Part shown: positions 63,801-64,000 of the stretch, one piece after another | Position numbering within the stretch: position 1 is the stretch's first letter | Layout of the letters: every line of letters starts with the position of its first letter | From: Flavobacterium sp. N1736 | GTDB taxonomy: Bacteria > Bacteroidota > Bacteroidia > Flavobacteriales > Flavobacteriaceae | Length of the DNA stretch: 64,000 nt | Direction: 5' to 3' | Assembly (NCBI RefSeq): GCF_025947065.1 | Contig: NZ_CP109994.1 | Coordinates: 2,480,001-2,544,000, forward strand | Notes under the pieces: generated by a model | What the model was told of the DNA's origin: nothing | Databases searched by the model: none | What the model saw: only the letters and a program-made list of their open reading frames with translations | Translations under genes and position numbers: made by a program

Positions 63801-64000
63801 CTCCATTTAAGGCTCGTTCTAAAGGAATAACAACCGATTTGATCATCAATTCACCATTCGATCCAGGATAATCCGCCGTAACGTTTACCATTGGAGGAGA
63901 AATGGAAGGGAACTGGGTAATTGGTAAATTCATCACCGACAATACCCCTAAAAAGACAATTATAAGCGATATTACTATCGACAGTACAGGTCTTTGAATA
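60847..64000 (-). CDS. RND efflux pump, HAE1 family (5' end cut by window edge)
   Basis: Inner-membrane proton-driven multidrug efflux pump. At least 1050 residues are visible; the reading frame continues to the window end with IQRPVLSIVISLIIVFLGVL, so only about six N-terminal residues are missing. The apparent start at 63942 is a TTG within the first helix and is not real. Family marks: LPITQFPSISPPMV, YPGSNGELMIKSV, proton-relay pair in IGVVVDDAIVVIEAVH (TM4), the porter-domain GYEILTEGTGSNAGTC and the TM11-12 loop GKIGNRTIGTAAAGGMLIGT. Followed by a coupled TolC gene. Substrates are unknown. Confidence 0.96.
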   Translation of the reverse strand, partial: IQRPVLSIVISLIIVFLGVLSVMNLPITQFPSISPPMVNVTADYPGSNGELMIKSVVIPLERALNGVPGMKYMTSDAGNDGEASIQVVFNLGTDPNQAAINVQNRVASVTNKLPPLVVREGVKITREVPSMLMYVNLYSTDKNTDMKFLYNYADINVLSELKRVNGVGSGDILGTREYAMRIWLKPDRMLAYKISADEVMEALSSQSLEASPGKTGESSGKRSQAFEYVLKYSGRFTTKEQYENIVVRSSSNGELLRLKDIAKVEFGSSMYDIYSNLNGKPSAAIVLKQSFGSNANQVIEDVKAKLEKIKQKFPKGMDYEISYDVSKFLDASIEKVIHTLIEAFILVGLVVFLFLGDWRSTVIPAIAVPVSLVGTFVFMTFFDISLNLITLFALVLAIGVVVDDAIVVIEAVHAKMEEEHLSPFKATKKAMHEIAGAIVAITFLMAAVFIPVAFMSGPVGVFYRQFSITMATAIILSGIVALTLTPALCAMMLKNNHGTPKKRTPINRFIDGFNNKFNLAQGKYQNVLGKIVNRRGVTIIALLGFCAGTWLISSTVPSGFIPNEDQGMFYAIIQTPPGSSLERTNNIAEQLQKIAETIDGVKSVSSLAGYEILTEGTGSNAGTCLINLKDWNDRKESVQEIMIELEEKSKDIPGANIEFFQPPAVPGYGAAGGFELRLLDKTGSSDFKKLEAVNKDFVEELNKRPELANVFSFFSASFPQYMMKVDNDLAQQKGVSIENAMNTLSTLVGSNYEISFIKYGINYKVIVQAAPEYRAQPDDILKLYVKNDRDEMVPFSAFMKLEKVYGLSEITRHNMYTSTEISGGAAPGYSSGTAIKVIQDVAAKKLPRGYDIDWAGISADEVAQGNQAIWVFLICLGFVYLVLAAQYESFILPLSVILSLPAGIFGAFLLLKVTGLENNIYAQVAMVMLIGLLGKNAVLIVEFAIQRHAAGKTVLEGAMEGAKARFRPILMTSFAFIAGLLPLAFATGPGKIGNRTIGTAAAGGMLIGTICGVFVIPGLYYIFGRIAEKHKLVKHEEENPLTEEIDNNHV

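Noticed and set aside
60847..64000. RND pump with a TTG start at 63942
   Set aside because: The frame continues upstream through the first membrane helix to the window edge, so the true start lies outside.

Overview
The window comes from a low-GC Bacteroidota genome, most likely Flavobacterium or a close relative. The signs are two SusC/SusD pairs, a type IX secretion (T9SS) sorting domain, TAnnTTTG promoter boxes without clear Shine-Dalgarno sites, SusD-type lipoproteins, and the DUF6443-type RHS gene arrangement typical of flavobacteria. No rRNA, tRNA, CRISPR array or transposase is visible.

Layout. 1-1903: catalase-peroxidase katG, cut by the left edge. 2044-17911, all minus strand: an alpha-mannoside utilization locus with ROK sugar kinase, GH125, two GH92 enzymes, GH2 beta-mannosidase, SusD, SusC and a LacI regulator. 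A near-perfect operator lies before susC and a similar one before lacI. One GH92 carries Gln where its paralogue carries the catalytic-acid Glu, which suggests a mannose-1-phospho-6-mannose uncapping enzyme. 18106-22447: L,D-transpeptidase-fold protein, MFS exporter / HMA-like small protein / TetR operon, then ribB with a Crp/Fnr regulator. 22837-32627: LytS-type sensor kinase, secreted zinc metalloprotease, a second SusC/SusD pair and a LytTR response regulator, probably a regulated protein or peptide acquisition system. 32768-37282: flavohemoglobin hmp, DUF2798-like protein, DEAD/DEAH helicase, YodC-like protein and a GH130 enzyme.

37458-52172, all minus strand: an RHS polymorphic-toxin-like island. 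Reading in the direction of transcription it has a T9SS seven-bladed propeller protein, a large SpvB/RHS-like secreted protein, and a full RHS protein overlapping its YwqK/MORN-type putative immunity gene. These are followed by a tandem ladder of three further modules, each with a truncated RHS tip and a 259-residue immunity-like paralogue, and then by three small unknown genes. The modules share junction repeats. One module has tip and immunity fused in frame through a single-base difference in an A-run. The island is bracketed by direct copies of a palindromic repeat element, and the right copy still carries a 15-codon relic of the DUF2798 gene that sits to the left of the island. This island is the best candidate for an unusual system here.

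52713-64000: CheY-like regulator plus multi-PAS hybrid-type sensor kinase, lipocalin-like lipoprotein, GH1 beta-glucosidase, a 54-residue membrane protein, and a TolC/RND efflux operon whose pump gene runs off the right edge.

How the genes work together: outer-membrane SusCD pairs import oligosaccharides or peptides released by surface enzymes. The periplasmic and surface mannosidases (GH92, GH125, GH2) trim mannan or N-glycan chains, the ROK kinase and possibly the distant GH130 handle the products, and LacI senses a breakdown product. Functions are assigned from recognisable motifs; no database search was run.
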